A stretch of 64,000 bases of DNA, taken from NCBI GenBank assembly GCA_963281255.1, contig OY725496.1:1674001-1738000 (forward strand), written 5' to 3'. Source of the DNA: Aphrocallistes beatrix (lineage: Eukaryota; Porifera; Hexactinellida; Sceptrulophora; Aphrocallistidae). Below, one piece after another: positions 31,611-43,883 of this stretch (the stretch's first letter is position 1; every line of letters begins with the position of its first letter). Position numbers and translations under genes: made by a program. Under the pieces are notes generated by a model. It ran no database searches, was not told the DNA's origin, and saw only the letters and a program-made list of their open reading frames with translations.

Positions 31611-32930
31611 AACGCTGACGCAAGGTACGGGAGACTTTGTAGATAAGCCTGGTTATACTGTTCTGTACTCGGTGGAGTCGCGCTAAGAGGGATGAGGGGG
31701 AACCATGCACGAGGCTGTTCCAGTAATCAAGACAAGATGTGATAAGAGCATTAACGAGTTTCATTGACTTGGCTAAAGAGATACTTTCTAATACGCCGGA
31801 TGGTATCGATGTAGTAGAAGCAGGAGGAGGCTAACTTGCTGAGCTGAGTATACATTGAGAGGGTGTTGTCCATCCAAGTTCCTAGATTCCGTACTTCGCT
31901 GGGAGAAGAGATTCTCGACTCACCAACAGAGATGCTATCAGTTTGAACCTTAGGCAGCTGTTGACGAGTCCCTATAATAAGGAACTCATTCTTGGTATCA
32001 TTGATAAGTACTTGTTGGTGATGAGCCAAGAACGAATCGCAGAGGTACAAGATTGAAAAGCAGAGAAGGAAGAATCATCAGAAGATATAGAATCGAGTTT
32101 TAAAGAGAGCTAAACTTGAGTATCGTCAGCATAGCAATGCATGTCGGGATTTGAGACCTAATAAGGTAAAAAGAGGACTGGTATAGAGGCTAAAGAGAGG
32201 CGGACCAAGACAAGAGCCCTGAAGTACTCCGTGTTCAACCGGGATATTGGAAGAATCTGAACCCTTAATCGAGACGGATGAGTTCAGGTAAGATTCAAAT
32301 CAAGACAGAGAAAATTCACATATGTCGAAATGAGACTGGAGACGATTGAGTAAGATGGTATAGTCGACATTGTCGAAGGGCGAACTAAGATCAAGAAGAA
32401 CCAGAAGGGATACGTATTGGCGATTCATGCTGAAGATGATGGCGTTTGTGACCATCAGTAGTGAAGTATCCATACCTTGATGCTTACGTAGGCAGACTGT
32501 GTCCCGGGGAAGAGATTATATAATGTAAGATCATTGACGACCTAGATGGAAGTTGCCCTCTCAGTAATCTTAAAAATGAAAGAAAGATTGCTAAGAGGAT
32601 GATAGTTATGGATAGGATCGAGATTTGTTCTTTTAGTTTAGGTAAAATGATGGCACCCTTCTAGGGAGAAGGAAAATGATCAGTGGACAATAAACTATCC
32701 ACGATTTTCTTAAGGATATGGGCTAACATGCGTACGGATGATTCGACCAGGGATCAAGTATACTAGTCATTTTAGGAGCAGAGGAAACAAGTAAAACGAA
32801 TTCTCCCTCAGATAATTCTTTTAATTGATGGAAAGGATTGATGGAAAGAATGTTAAACCTCTTCCCATCGGAAAGTGAATTTTTTATTAAAAGTAGAGAA
32901 ATTTTGTAGCAAATTTTGTATATGCGCATC
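31611..32930 (-). mobile_element. L2/CR1-like LINE fragment, reverse transcriptase
   Basis: Minus-strand remnant of a Jockey-superclade LINE ORF2. In order it shows SAPKMTSILDPWSNHPY (start of the fingers, near 32730-32790), NYHPLSNLSFIFKITERA, then VSLLVLLDLSSPFDNVDYTI, the HGVLQGSCLGPPLFSLYTSP block and the catalytic YADDTQV (YADD at 32122-32133). It ends in the SCLDYWNSLVHGSP and RVQNSITRLIYKVSRTL blocks. It stops at about 31611 without the 3' end seen in the sister fragment at 46206-46819. Many stops and shifts; inactive. Confidence 0.85.
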
Positions 32931-33045
32931 TACTACTTGTTTAATATTATTGAATTCTTAAATATACTAGTTTTATATTTATTTGAATGGATTGTGGGTA
33001 AATCTATGAGATTATTTTTAAAGTGCTAAATATTTATATTTATAT

Positions 33046-33664
33046 CAAGGTTGAAACCGCTTCAACCAAATACCAATTTAACCGAATAATGGGTATACCA
33101 AATAATTTGGTTAACCGAATAATAGTCAAACCGAATAATTTGGTCAACCGAATATTTGGTCAACCAAATAATTTGGTCAACCGAATAATTTGGTCAACCG
33201 AATATTTGGTCGACCAAATAATTTGGTTAACCGAATAATTCGGTCAACCGAATATTTGGTCAACCAAATAATACTTGATTATATTTTTGCATAAATGTTT
33301 ATATAAATATTTATACAAAAATATATTCAAGTATAACTAAGCCTATTATATTTATTTGTGTTCGGACCACTTCTTGTAAGAACATGTGATTATTGTGTTG
33401 GGAAAGCATGCAAATTATTTGTTTGGCTAAATATTCAGTTGACCAAATCATTCGGTTGACCAAATTATTCGGTTGACCAAATTATTCGGTTGACCAAATT
33501 ATTCGGTTGACCAAATTATTTGGTTGACCAAATTATTCGGTTGACCAAATTATTTGGTTCTCAACCGAATACCAAATAATGATATTTGGTTACAAACCAA
33601 ATATCAATTATTTGCAAATAATATTTGGTTAAACCGAATAATCAACTATTCGGTTTCAACCCTG
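33046..33664. mobile_element. hAT MITE made of inverted GGTCAACCGAATAATT repeats
   Basis: A 619-bp element with ends CAAGGTTGAAACCG and CGGTTTCAACCCTG, flanked by a perfect 8-bp duplication ATTTATAT (33038-33045, 33665-33672). The left half is a tandem of ~16-bp units reading 'ggtcaaccgaataattt' and the right half the inverted 'ggttgaccaaattattc', so the whole can fold into a hairpin. The open frame over the left half is repeat translation. Confidence 0.9.
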
Positions 33665-33672
33665 ATTTATAT

Positions 33673-34265
33673 ACTATATGTATTTGTAACTATAATTATT
33701 ACTGATTATAATGGAATAATGACTTAATAATGTCACAGGATTCATGATTCATGATTGTATCATAATGTAACTATACTTATAACACTATAACTTGTGATTC
33801 TTATTTTCAACTTCTATCTCGTGTAACTGTGAGCTATTGTCTATAAAGTTGATGTTAGCAAGAAGATTGCAATTTGATTATGATTCAAAGATGAACTGAC
33901 ATGTTCTTGCTCGATCAGTAACTAAATTTTATGGTGTTCCAAGGACAACTTTCTAAGTTTATAAATTAATTCCTTGAATTGACTTAATCCCGAGATTTCT
34001 AGATTACGTACCGTATATCACAAATCATGACTGAAAAAATGAGAAAATATATTTAGTTCTGATATATAGGACATGTAATCTAACATAACATTATATTACA
34101 TTATATATCATTCATTCAATATCGCTTTATTAATTCTACAAGTATTTCGTCTATATTTTGACAAAGATATACTTTTGCTACAGTGTAGCCATCAATATAA
34201 TCCATAGAGTATATATTGAAATTTGGTTGTACTTTTTGGTAATGAGCTGGAATTTAGCTTGCCTA
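33673..34265. other. AT-rich stretch, no feature seen
   Basis: No gene, RNA or element ends recognised. Confidence 0.4.
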
Positions 34266-34746
34266 CAAGCGCGGTTCGCTTGCTTGCGCTGCTTGGATGG
34301 CGGACGCTTTGCGTCCGCCAGAGCCGCCCTTTGAGGGTCTAGGATCACATGCATTAATTATATGATAGATAACTTTTCTAAATAGCTCTGTCTTGTTGTT
34401 ATAATTGATATCACTCGAAAAATCACAAAATTTGTTAAATTTTCAATTTTTACTGAGTAATAATGACGTCATAGCAGAGTGATGTGTCATCATTTTTGGA
34501 TGATAGTTATTTCATATTTGAAATATATTAATATACGCATTCTATTAAATTTTCAGCCTTCTATCACCAAAAATGGTGGCAATGACGTCATAATTCATGA
34601 TGAGTCGACATTTTTGTCTAAGGTCAGGACTTAGTGGAGCCATAGCCAAAAGACTTCCACATGGCAAACATCTGCATTGTGTCCATCGCATTTTCTTCAA
34701 TCAATTCAATGCAGAGATATAAATAACTACATATATAGTATATATA
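34266..34746 (-). mobile_element. Hel-N copy, 5' end missing
   Basis: Starts on + with CAAGCGCGGTTCGCTTGC (3' hairpin) and follows the family to the 'attcaatgcagagatata' block. The 'aatcgagttttaatag' terminus is absent and the next copy follows directly. Confidence 0.8.
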
Positions 34747-35283
34747 CATGCGCGCTTCGCTTGCTTGCGCTACGCGGCTGGCGGACACTTTGTATCCCCT
34801 TTAGACGCCTGGGCTCACATTGATTAATTATAAGGAGATAAAATCTCTAAATATGTCATCTTATTGTATAATCGATATCACTCAAAATATCATAAAATTT
34901 TTCAATTTTGAATTTTTGATGCGTAATGATGACGTCATAACAGAGTGATTAGTCATTATTTTTTTATGATCTTAGCATCATATGTGAAGTACATATATTA
35001 ATATACGCATTTTATTAAAATTTCAGCCTTATATCACCTAAAATGGCTGAGTTATTGTCGAAAAGCTGAAATTTTTAATTATGAACAATGACGTCTTAAT
35101 TCATGATGTGTCGACATTTTTGTCTGAGGTCTGAACTTAGTGGAGCCATAGCCAAAAGACTGACACATGCCAAAATCAGTTTTCTGTGGTTGGAAGTTTC
35201 TTCAATTCTTTACAGAGAGAGATATATACTATATGCACATGTATATACAAACACACACATTAATCGAGTTTTAATAGCAAGGA
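34747..35283 (-). mobile_element. Hel-N copy, full length
   Basis: A 537-bp copy from CATGCGCGCTTCGCTTGC (3' end) to gagttttaatagcaagga (5' TC end, followed by T on +, i.e. A before TC). Tandem with the preceding copy. Confidence 0.85.
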
Positions 35284-35339
35284 TGATTGCCAAATAATCG
35301 AGAAATTCGATAAAAATAATCAAATTATTAATCATTTGA

Positions 35340-35644
35340 GGATAACGTCCTCGAAAACCTTTGCCAAACGTAAATAAAACCCCAAAATTTTTAATCGTTG
35401 ATTTCATTTTATTAGTGAGTGGTTTACCATCTAATCGTACTAATTTGACGATAGATATGTAGATTTTATTATTTGACCCTCCTAACGATTGCACGAATAA
35501 AAATTGAAAATAATTGGAATGTTTTGACATTTTATCATTTGTTTTTTTATATTTGATATTTTTTGTAATGATATGGGACTCAAACATTGTTTTAGTCCCT
35601 TTAAAGATTCTCAAATACAAAATTTAAATGAAAAGTCATTGAAA
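35340..35644 (+). mobile_element. TTAA-element left fragment
   Basis: GGATAACGTCCTCGAAAACC after TTGA (a changed TTAA) and ~300 bp of the family's left part, cut by the Hel-N copy at 35645. Confidence 0.7.
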
Positions 35645-36155
35645 CTAGCGCGCTTCGCCAGCTTACGCTGCGCAACTGGCGGACACTTTATGTCCGCCGG
35701 ATGCGCCCTATGGGCGCCTGGGATCACATGGATTAATTATAAGGGAGATAACATCTCTCAACACTTCTGTCCTACTGTTTTAATCGATATCGCACGAAAA
35801 ATAACCAAATTTGTCAGTTAATAAATTTTTAATGTGTAATCATGACGTCATAACAGAGTGAGGAGTCATTTCTTGATGATAGTTGTATCATATCTGAGAT
35901 ATATAAATATACACATTCCATTAAAGTTTCAGCCTTCTATCACTTAAAATGGCTGATAGTGGTCTAAAAAAGGTGACAATGACGTCATAATTCCATGATG
36001 AGTCGACATTTGCATCTGAGCTCAGAACTTAATGGAGCCATAGCCAAAAGACCCCCACATGCCAAAATTCAGCTTTCTGCGCCTGGCGGTTTCTTCAATC
36101 AATTCGTTACTGATTTGTATATATACAAATATTAATCGAGTTTTAATAGTAAGGA
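35645..36155 (-). mobile_element. Hel-N copy, full length
   Basis: A 511-bp copy, 3' hairpin 'agcgcgcttcgccagc' and 5' terminus gagttttaatagtaagga. It contains TGACGTCA twice. Confidence 0.85.
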
Positions 36156-36166
36156 TAATCAAAATA

Positions 36167-36346
36167 CAGTAGAGTTCGCTTATTAGCAAGTCGGGTTTTG
36201 CTCGAGAAAACTTGCTAATAAGCGAACTTGCTATTAAGCGAACTTGTTTATACATAAATCCCTATACCTTTGCTCTGTGCATTGAAAAAACTTGCTAATA
36301 AGCGAATCTTGCTAATAAGGCAATTGCTAATAAGCGAACTCTACTG
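36167..36346. mobile_element. TA-flanked 180-bp MITE
   Basis: The ends CAGTAGAGTTCGCTTATTAG and CTAATAAGCGAACTCTACTG are perfect inverted copies, TA on both sides. The interior repeats 'cttgctaataagcgaa'. Non-coding. Confidence 0.9.
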
Positions 36347-36659
36347 TAGATCTAAAAGAGTTCCTTTCTAAAATACTCTGGAAAGGTTGATTTACTTTTT
36401 TCCATACTATTTGTTCGTTTTTGAATAAAATTCCGTTAATATGTAATGTCATTTTAGATTTAGTTAATCTTCTTAAAGTGTGTTATTTTAAAAACAAATT
36501 GGTTCTGTGTTGATTTCATTTATTATAAATATGCCATATATGATACATTTGAGTCTAAAATGAACTTAAGGCGTACAAAGTTTATATTGCAGTGCAAATC
36601 AGGTTATTTCACTATTGCTTTTTTCCAATCAATAATATTTAAATATTCCCAAATTTTAG

Positions 36660-36848
36660 GAATTTCACTCAAAGAAATGCTTGTAAATTCTGGTCAAGTG
36701 TCTACTGCAATTACATATCTTCAAGAATATACGCCTTCTTCTAAAGATGGAGATTGGAGCGGATTTTTGTCTAAACCTTCACTTCCTTTTGTTTTGAAGT
36801 TCCTTGCTGGAATATCTAAAAATCATTCAAATATCCAAGCAATGATTG
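36660..36848 (+). CDS. UBR4: UBR4-like E3 ubiquitin ligase, internal exon
   Basis: A 189-bp exon with acceptor aaattttag and donor G|GTATGT. It begins with two bases that complete the Gly codon left open at 26814 and ends with one base of the next codon. The peptide reads ISLKEMLVNSGQVSTAITYL, then SKPSLPFVLKFLAGISKNHS and NIQAMIG. Remembered vertebrate UBR4 has LKDLILQKGITQNALDYMKK, a 'FLSRPALPFILRLLRGL' block and 'TQVLIG' in the same order. The exon lies between a 9.8-kb and a 7.9-kb intron, both full of elements. Confidence 0.9.
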
Positions 36849-37629
36849 GTATGTAATATATACTATGCGGTTTTATCCCGAAATTTATTTTAAATGCTTT
36901 CCGTAAGAGAAATGCCTAAGAATAATACTTTCTCTCTAGGATTGTTCGCTCATTCACTTCAGAGCGAAAAGGGCAGGTGCCATTCAAATATTTGTTTTTA
37001 AATGATAACGATAAATTTAGTTAAAAATTAAAATTATTTAACATAATTCCTAAATACTAAGATATTTCTAACATTGAAAGTTATGCCTTGAAACTTTCAT
37101 GTCTTTAACACCTACAAAACAAATATTTACAGCATGATTTGGAAGTACCTCTTACTTAGTTTCAGTTCAAAATGTAAATATTTTACTCATTTTTTAGTAC
37201 TGAGTGTATCATAAGTGTTGTCGGTTATTTTAATTGAATTTAGAAACCCAGAAATGTATATCATGTAGTCTTCATTTTTATTTATTTATGTAATCTCTTC
37301 TACTATTTATTACTGATTTAATACGATTAGGCATACTGGCGAATAGATTTTCCAAGATATTCGGATCAATGCTTTTCTCACTTACAATTCACAAATTTAT
37401 ACTTGCCTTGTTTAAAGTAACATTTTAATAAGAATTAAGACTCCTAGTTAGGATTAAACTCAAGTACAATTATAATATATTTCTAATTGTTTTTTTCATA
37501 TTTTTTAAATTTTTATAAAATCTGACTATTTTTCAGAGCCTAAATCTTGATGAATTCTCTAACAAACACAAATTACACAACTAAAATATACGACATACTT
37601 GGATATTTGCACAACTAAATACAGGAGTA
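36849..37629. other. Intron sequence, nothing recognised
   Basis: AT-rich, without element ends or exons that I can see. Confidence 0.4.
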
Positions 37630-38178
37630 CAAGCGCGCTTCGCTTGCTTGCGCTGCGGGGCTGGTAGACACAAAGTGTCCGCCGGAGGCGCCCTTTGGGC
37701 CCCTGGGTTCACATTGATTAATTATAAGGGGAATAACATCACTAAATACGTCAGTCCTACTGGTATAATCGATATCGCACGAAAAATCACCAAATTTATC
37801 AATTATTAAAATTTTGATGAGTAATGATGACGTCATAACAAAGTGATGAGTCATCATTTTTTGATGATAGTAGTTGCATCATATGTGAGGCATGTTAGTA
37901 TACAGATTCTATTAAAATCTCAGCCTTCTATCTCTTATAATGGCTGAGTTATGCTCGAATAACTGTATTGCTTAACTTTTAAAAATTTGACAATGACGTC
38001 ATAATTCCATGATGAGTTGACATTTTCCTCTGAACGCAGAACTTCGTGGAGCAATAGCCAAAAGGCTCCCACATGCTAAAAATCAGCTTTCTGTGCCTGG
38101 CATTTTCTTCAATCAATTCGTTACATATATATATATATATATACATACATACACATTAATCGAGTTTTAATAGTAAGG
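37630..38178 (-). mobile_element. Hel-N copy, full length
   Basis: A 549-bp copy from CAAGCGCGCTTCGCTTGC to gagttttaatagtaagg. The minus-strand frame at 37615-37857 (MMTHHFVMTSSLLIKILIID) recurs in other copies by descent and is not a gene. Confidence 0.9.
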
Positions 38179-39177
38179 TTATATGAATACATTGCTATAC
38201 TGTGATATATATATACTTGAATTTTCAAAAATTACACAAAAAAAGAGTTACACAATAAATGACATTCCAGAAAAGGTGTTGATAACCGCATGGTATGGTA
38301 GTGTGACTAAAGATAGTGTATATACAGGATGAAAACGTGTTAATGAGTTCATGATGAAATTATAATACTCTCCCTAAACATATTTTGAATATTACAGTCA
38401 AAGTTCATTACAAATAATTTATGACATACTGTAACACGGGCGGTTCGGTGCATTTTCCCCGAGTTTGATTCTACTACACCGAGTTTCATTCAACCACCTA
38501 AGCCAAAATCATAGGAAGGCCCCCTGATTTTTTTCTTTACCCCACCTCGGCCCGGTTTGGAAAATTCCTGTCACCGTACTGTAAATGTCAATGCCTGCTA
38601 ATCTCAGTTGGGCCCAGCCATAACATACTCAATTAGGTTTTAATGTAGATATTCGTATTCAGCGTTAAATTTGGCGAAATTTCAGAGATCACATGACCAT
38701 ATTCGAGCTTAATATTTTCCTTGACGATGCAGGAATGTGCAACATTCTAATCTCAAACCTCCTAGTATTCCAATCGATTGACACCTTGTTTTGCACCACA
38801 ATATTCCATGGGTTCAAAAAACTATAACAACACTACATGATCATTTAGTAGGATTTCCTGAATACGGATTTGTCCGAATTATTGCAAACAGGTGGCCTCC
38901 AAAAACTCAAAACCACCAAAATGTTAATACTTCTCAAAATTCTCGGTTGACCCCCCCGTGGTCCTGGACTATTAAATGTGATTAGAGCTGATTCTATGCC
39001 GAGTGTTCAATAAGTTTGAGTAAATGGATCTTTCCTGAATAGGATCAAAATCAAATTAACTATTTATGATAAACACCCATATTTATACTTTTGGTGGATT
39101 TTCATTTAATTCCTGTGAGCATCAATTGATTCGTAGTACGATCTATGTCTGACATTACAATATTAACCTCTATGGCA
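38179..39177. other. Unassigned sequence
   Basis: A slightly less AT-rich block at about 38430-38590 (acacgggcggttcggtgc, cacctcggcccggttt) is flanked by 'actgtaa' on both sides and might be an old MITE, but I cannot match its ends. No exon found. Confidence 0.3.
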
Positions 39178-39412
39178 GCCGTTTTCATCCTTTTTGGGCG
39201 GTGGATCCCCTCCTATTTCCTCTAGATAATCAAAAACTGGCGATATTGCGGATGTCTCCAGCCATTTTAATGGGAAAGAAGCCATAAGGTTGTACCACTG
39301 TGTTACATTTCTGTAGTCTTAGGTATTAACCGAAACAAGATTTGAATTCTGTGGACCCCCTCATATCTTCTGTGGACCACTAAAGGGTCCATAGACCCCA
39401 GGTTGGGAACCA
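39178..39412. mobile_element. hAT fragment, right end
   Basis: Ends 'ccccaggttgggaaccaca'; on the other strand this is GTGGTTCCCAACCTGGGG, a Charlie-like hAT terminus. The preceding 'ggtccatagacc' and 'gtggatcccctc' words fit the subterminal region of such elements. The left end was not located. Confidence 0.45.
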
Positions 39413-39722
39413 CAGCTCTATAGCAATACACCCCACAATGATTAGAATTAACGATATGTTTACATTTTCTATTCTTAAAATTTTTGCCTTTTGATTTGGT
39501 CCTTTGTCCCTGGTGAAACTTGACCGCATTTGTGTTAATTTATCCCTTTAATGATGAAAGAGAGTGCAATGGAATACTAAAATGTCACGAAGGGCTCAGT
39601 GTAGTTATTATAAAGAGAGAATTTTCAACTTAGAGCTTCCATTCAAGAGTTGATCTAATATGCGAAGAAATTGGACAAAACCCCCTTTTCATCCCTCCGG
39701 ATTAAACAAAACCCAATAACTA

Positions 39723-40340
39723 TCTTATATATTAAAACGCTAGGATTTTTTTTGTTTGTTTGTTTGTCCGAATTGATTGAAGAATTGGCAAATCGTAAAG
39801 ATAGGAAAATTGACATGTAGGTGTCAAATGATGAATCTAGGATTAATTTCGAAAATCTATGCGAAATTTTCACACCTCTGCAAAAAAATAGAAAACATAT
39901 TTTCACACCTTTTCTATACAATACTATGTACGGCTTCACTCTCACAATAGAAATCATTGTACGACACAATTGTAGGCTGTCATTGTTATTAATACTTCAA
40001 AGCAATAACTTATGAAGGTATCTCAATTATATTATAGTATATAACAATAAAAAAGGTTATGTGTATATTTTCACACCTTTATACACATATTTTCAAACGA
40101 TTTGACGAATTTTGAAAATTATGCTAGAGACTAGCTTCCAACGGTTGACATTAGGGGTGTAGAATTCGAATATTATATTTTCAGATCGATATGAGTAATT
40201 ATTGGTTAAACTTTGTTTACAATGTTTATATAAAGGAAAAGAATCCCAAAATTGGCTAGATTGAGTAACTCTACGCGCTGGCAGGGCGACTCTGCGTACA
40301 CTCAGTGTCCGCAAGCCGCGCAGCAAGCGAAGCGCGCTTG
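39723..40340 (+). mobile_element. Second Helitron subfamily, Hel-N 3' end
   Basis: A 618-bp element. The 5' end TCTTATATATTAAAACGC after A differs from Hel-N. The 3' end 'cagcaagcgaagcgcgcttg' before T is that of Hel-N, and 'aattgattgaag' near the 5' end is also shared. The rest of the interior is different, with repeated 'ttttcacacctt' words. Non-coding. Confidence 0.75.
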
Positions 40341-40508
40341 TAATATATTAAAGCTAGAGGTTAGTTTAGCCAAGCTTTAGAATCGCTGAGCATTGATTTA
40401 ATCAATTGTATAATATTTCAAGCATATTATTATTTTATTGTTGACTTACTGCTTTAAATGCATAGATCTGTTTGCTCACAATATATCATATTATGATTAT
40501 ATATATTC

Positions 40509-40979
40509 ACTGCCTGGACAAAGGTATTCGTACTTGCAATTTTTCTATACACATAGTTATGATACATAGATATTTATCGGGTCAAGAGGACTTAAGTTGT
40601 AAGAGATACGCTTAATTTAACTTCAAATTCGAATTCTCCACATTTGAATTGCTCACTTAACATAATCATTCAACTCGATTACTTTGCCACATGGTTGAAC
40701 AATTTCGAACTGTGCCACCTCGTGCCACCAATGCCATCATATACAAAGGCGAAAACTCGTGATATGTACCATAGGATAGCATTGCGGAAACTTCTTGAAG
40801 GATAGTAATTAAGTTGAAAGCTTATGAAGTGAGTAATTTGAATATGTAGAAAACAAATTTTATTAAAGATTTATTGTATCTGTTACTGCTGATCAAATTT
40901 TTACTTCATAAATGGATTAGTATTATAACAATTTGAATGGAAAATATTGAGATGTACGAATACTTTTGTCCAGGGAGTG
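40509..40979. mobile_element. Tc1-type MITE, CACTSCCTGGACAAA ends
   Basis: A 471-bp element with ends CACTGCCTGGACAAAGGTAT and ATACTTTTGTCCAGGGAGTG, TA on the right and TT (changed TA) on the left. Such termini are typical of Tc1-like transposons. No transposase. Confidence 0.8.
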
Positions 40980-41024
40980 TATTAGCCCCGCAATAATGTA
41001 CTAAACTACGTATTCTTATTATTA

Positions 41025-41446
41025 CAAGCACGCTTCGCTTGTTTGCACTCCGAGGCTGGCGGACACTTTATGTACGCCAGAGGCGCCCTTTAGGCGCTTG
41101 GGAGCACATTGATTAATTATAAAGGAGACAAACATCTCTAAATACGTCTGTCCTAATGTTATAATCGACATCGCACGAAAAATCACTAAATTTGTAAATT
41201 TTGATGCGTAATGATGACGTCATAACAGTAATGAGTCATCTTTTTTTGATGATAGTTGTGTCATATGTGAGATATATTAATATACACATTCTATTAGAAT
41301 TTCAGCCTTCTACCACTTAAAATGGCTGAGTTGTGGTCGAAAAACTGAAATTTCTAATTATAAAAAGGTGACAATTACGTCATAATTCCATGATGAGTCG
41401 ACATTTTCGTATGAGCTCAGAACTTAGTGGAGCCATAGCCAAAAAA
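41025..41446 (-). mobile_element. Hel-N copy, 5'-truncated
   Basis: Starts CAAGCACGCTTCGCTTGTTT on + and follows the family to 'gagccatagccaaaa', where unrelated sequence begins. Confidence 0.8.
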
Positions 41447-41714
41447 CAACAGTTGTCAGAAAACGATGAACACTGATCAAAAGAATATGTTTAAAACATC
41501 GCTAGCTGTCCAATCTGTTTTTTCCCAATATCACTTGCTAATATTAAACCGAGTAAGTTGCATATCGCGAGGTGGCTTACATTAGCAAACAGACTTCTTT
41601 GATTATATGTTTCAACAGTTAACGCAAGCAAAGAACTAAAAAATCAGAAGAATTGACGGATACTATTCGTGGATTTCAAATATCGATTATACACATCAGT
41701 GCTCAACATTATTC

Positions 41715-41858
41715 ATGGTTGATCGCCTGGGGGATGATGATGAAATGGTACTAACTGAAACCCCTAGTATTTTGTCAGATATATCAGATGTTGAATTTGA
41801 AAACTGTGTGAATAACATTTTGAAAGTATCAGATAATCCTTGCAATACGCAAGGTTGA
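41715..41858 (+). CDS. Short open frame, unidentified
   Basis: ATG at 41715 opens 47 codons: MVDRLGDDDEMVLTETPSIL, then SDISDVEFENCVNNILKVSD. The acidic, hydrophilic composition is unlike chance translation of this AT-rich DNA. After the stop the same frame resembles more protein (IIKLVKDYSEAVHIWKRESN) for ~40 codons. It may be the start of a decayed transposon-borne gene or a host gene relic. No domain recognised and no promoter identified. Confidence 0.3.
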   Translation: MVDRLGDDDEMVLTETPSILSDISDVEFENCVNNILKVSDNPCNTQG

Positions 41859-42570
41859 GAGATTATAAAATTAGTTAAGGATTATTCTGAAGCCGTACAT
41901 ATATGGAAGAGAGAATCGAATGGATGGATACTCAATAACATTGCTGATTGAGAGAAAAATCCATGTTTCATGACTAAATCTAATTTTAAAGTGTAGATAA
42001 ACCATGTAAATTGTTTGTGATACCTAGGAAAGTGGAATATTTATTGACTATGGCTAAGGTTTGCTCATAACCCTTGAGGTTTAAAGGTTAGGAATGTAAT
42101 AGTAATGTAAAAGAATGTTACTGAGTATCTGACGAAAAATGCTATAGATTTAATAGATTTATAGTTATTGAGTTTGTTTCGAGTCCAAAGTGCTGAAAAG
42201 GTGGGTTTTGTCCCATTTATTTGTATATTAGATCATAACTCTTTTGAACGGAGCTCCAATTTGAAAATTCTTTCTTTATAATAACTACGTACACTAAATC
42301 CTTCGTCTTATTTACTACTCCATTACTCTTTTTTACATCATTAAAGAGATAAATTAAAACACAAATACGGACAACGTTCAACCAGGGTCAAACGTCCAAA
42401 TTTCGAATTCCTCCTCTTCGATGGAAATGTATAAAAGTGGTGGTTTAATGATCAAATAATTGTTTTTTAGGTCAAGCCAGTTTATATCTGAGATCGCCAA
42501 GTGAGTAGGACCAATAGCTGAAAAATCGATCCACCCTAGTACAAATGTAATACAAGAACCCATTGATATA
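41859..42570. other. Unassigned sequence
   Basis: The beginning may continue the decayed frame at 41715-41858. The remainder is AT-rich with nothing recognised. Confidence 0.3.
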
Positions 42571-42742
42571 CAGTAGAACTCGGATAAGACGTATCCCTTC
42601 GGGAAGGAATTATTAGTACGTACTAACCGAGTTTGTACTACATATAGAAATCTATATTATAGATGGATTTTGGTTCAGAGAAATGAGTACGTACTAAACC
42701 GAAGAACGTATTATCCGAGTACGTACTAACCGAGTTCTACTG
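42571..42742. mobile_element. TA-flanked 172-bp MITE
   Basis: The ends CAGTAGAACTCGGATAAGAC and 'actaaccgagttctactg' are inverted, TA on both sides. The interior repeats 'gtacgtactaa'. The worn copy at 4873-5049 belongs here. Non-coding. Confidence 0.9.
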
Positions 42743-42879
42743 TAGTATCTTAATTTTTTTATAATTGATATCCGTTTAGTGCCCAGGACCAATATGTGTT
42801 TTGAAAACTGATGCCATAGTCATAATCAAAGATCAATCTGATTTCAGCAAATTAATATACTGCATCTTGTCATCAATAA

Positions 42880-43310
42880 TGGAGAGTCTCCATTGGAGAC
42901 TCAAACCATTTTTCAACACTCTCTTTCAAATCTAGATCGAGTACAAAATTCATCTCCGCTGATCTACTTTGAGATTGGTGATTAAGTAATTTTTTGATGA
43001 TGCTACGTATATCAGGAGGATAAGTGAGGTTATTAACTTACTATCAAGAATTTTAGCTTTAGAAAGACGAGACTTATCAACTGGCGCATCATACATACAT
43101 AAGTATAAACGCAGGTTACTAATTGCATATGGGAGAAGATCCAGAAGTAACATCCCCTCGTGGTTCCAAAAACATCCTTCATGACTTTGCCAGTTGATGT
43201 CCTTGCTCGGGCTCGTTTAGTTGATGGAAACTCTGCATGCATCCATTTTTTGACTTAAATTAGACTCTGAATCATAATGTATATCGTAATGTCTATCCAT
43301 AATTCGTCTC
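42880..43310 (-). pseudogene. mariner transposase, C-terminal relic
   Basis: On the minus strand, shifting frames show a HYDSESNLSQKMDACRVS-like start, EFPSTKRARARTSTGKVMKD (the 'KKAR-S-GKVM-VF' block of mariner transposases), GMLLLDLLPYAISNLRLYLC, then DAPVDKSRLSKAKILDS (the 'DNAPxH' region with Asp but no His) and a 'LKESVEKWF'-like end. The order is that of the catalytic half of a mariner DDD protein. At least two frameshifts; N-terminal half not seen. A likely helper for the TA-flanked MITEs once, inactive now. Confidence 0.7.
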
Positions 43311-43883
43311 TAATGACAATTCAATCAAAAAAATCATTGACTTTTTTATGGAAGGCCTCTCAAAAACTCTTGATGAAAGGATACTCCTGATCCAGGCATA
43401 GCCTAGCTAGTTTTAAAGTTCATCTCTCCTCTATGCATAATCAATTTCAATCCTACTTTCCAGATCTGAACAAGTAGGATATGAAAATAAATGTTAACTC
43501 TCTACAAGACAAATTACTACATGAGAAATTGATAGAGTTGAGCTTCATAATAGTCTTAGATATTTGGGAAATTGTGATTGGTCATCATCAATTTCCGAAA
43601 TAATATGCATACTTTGATACCATGTTTATATATGTTTCAAATACATTCGTAAGTTCTATAATGCATGGCTAATAATTTACGATATGTTGGATGTATATTC
43701 GATGTCCTTCCCTAAATCCATTATCATGGTTCAAAAGGTTGGCAAATAGACCTTATATAACCAAGTTCACGCCCAATTAAATTGTGAACTATAGTTGGTC
43801 TCAGATCTTACCTGATTTCCGTAGTTTTGATGCCTGGAATGCCAGCCAGGATTTTATAAATGGTTACTTTTCAAAAGAGGATA
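43311..43883. other. Unassigned sequence
   Basis: AT-rich; may include lost N-terminal parts of the mariner relic, but I cannot show them. Confidence 0.3.

Noticed and set aside
33023-33238. + strand frame NNLVNRIIVKPNNLVNRI
   Set aside because: Tandem units of a hAT MITE, not coding.
33440-33560. Regularly spaced short repeats suggesting a CRISPR-like array
   Set aside because: Units are contiguous without unique spacers and lie inside a hAT MITE with inverted partner repeats; the DNA is eukaryotic.
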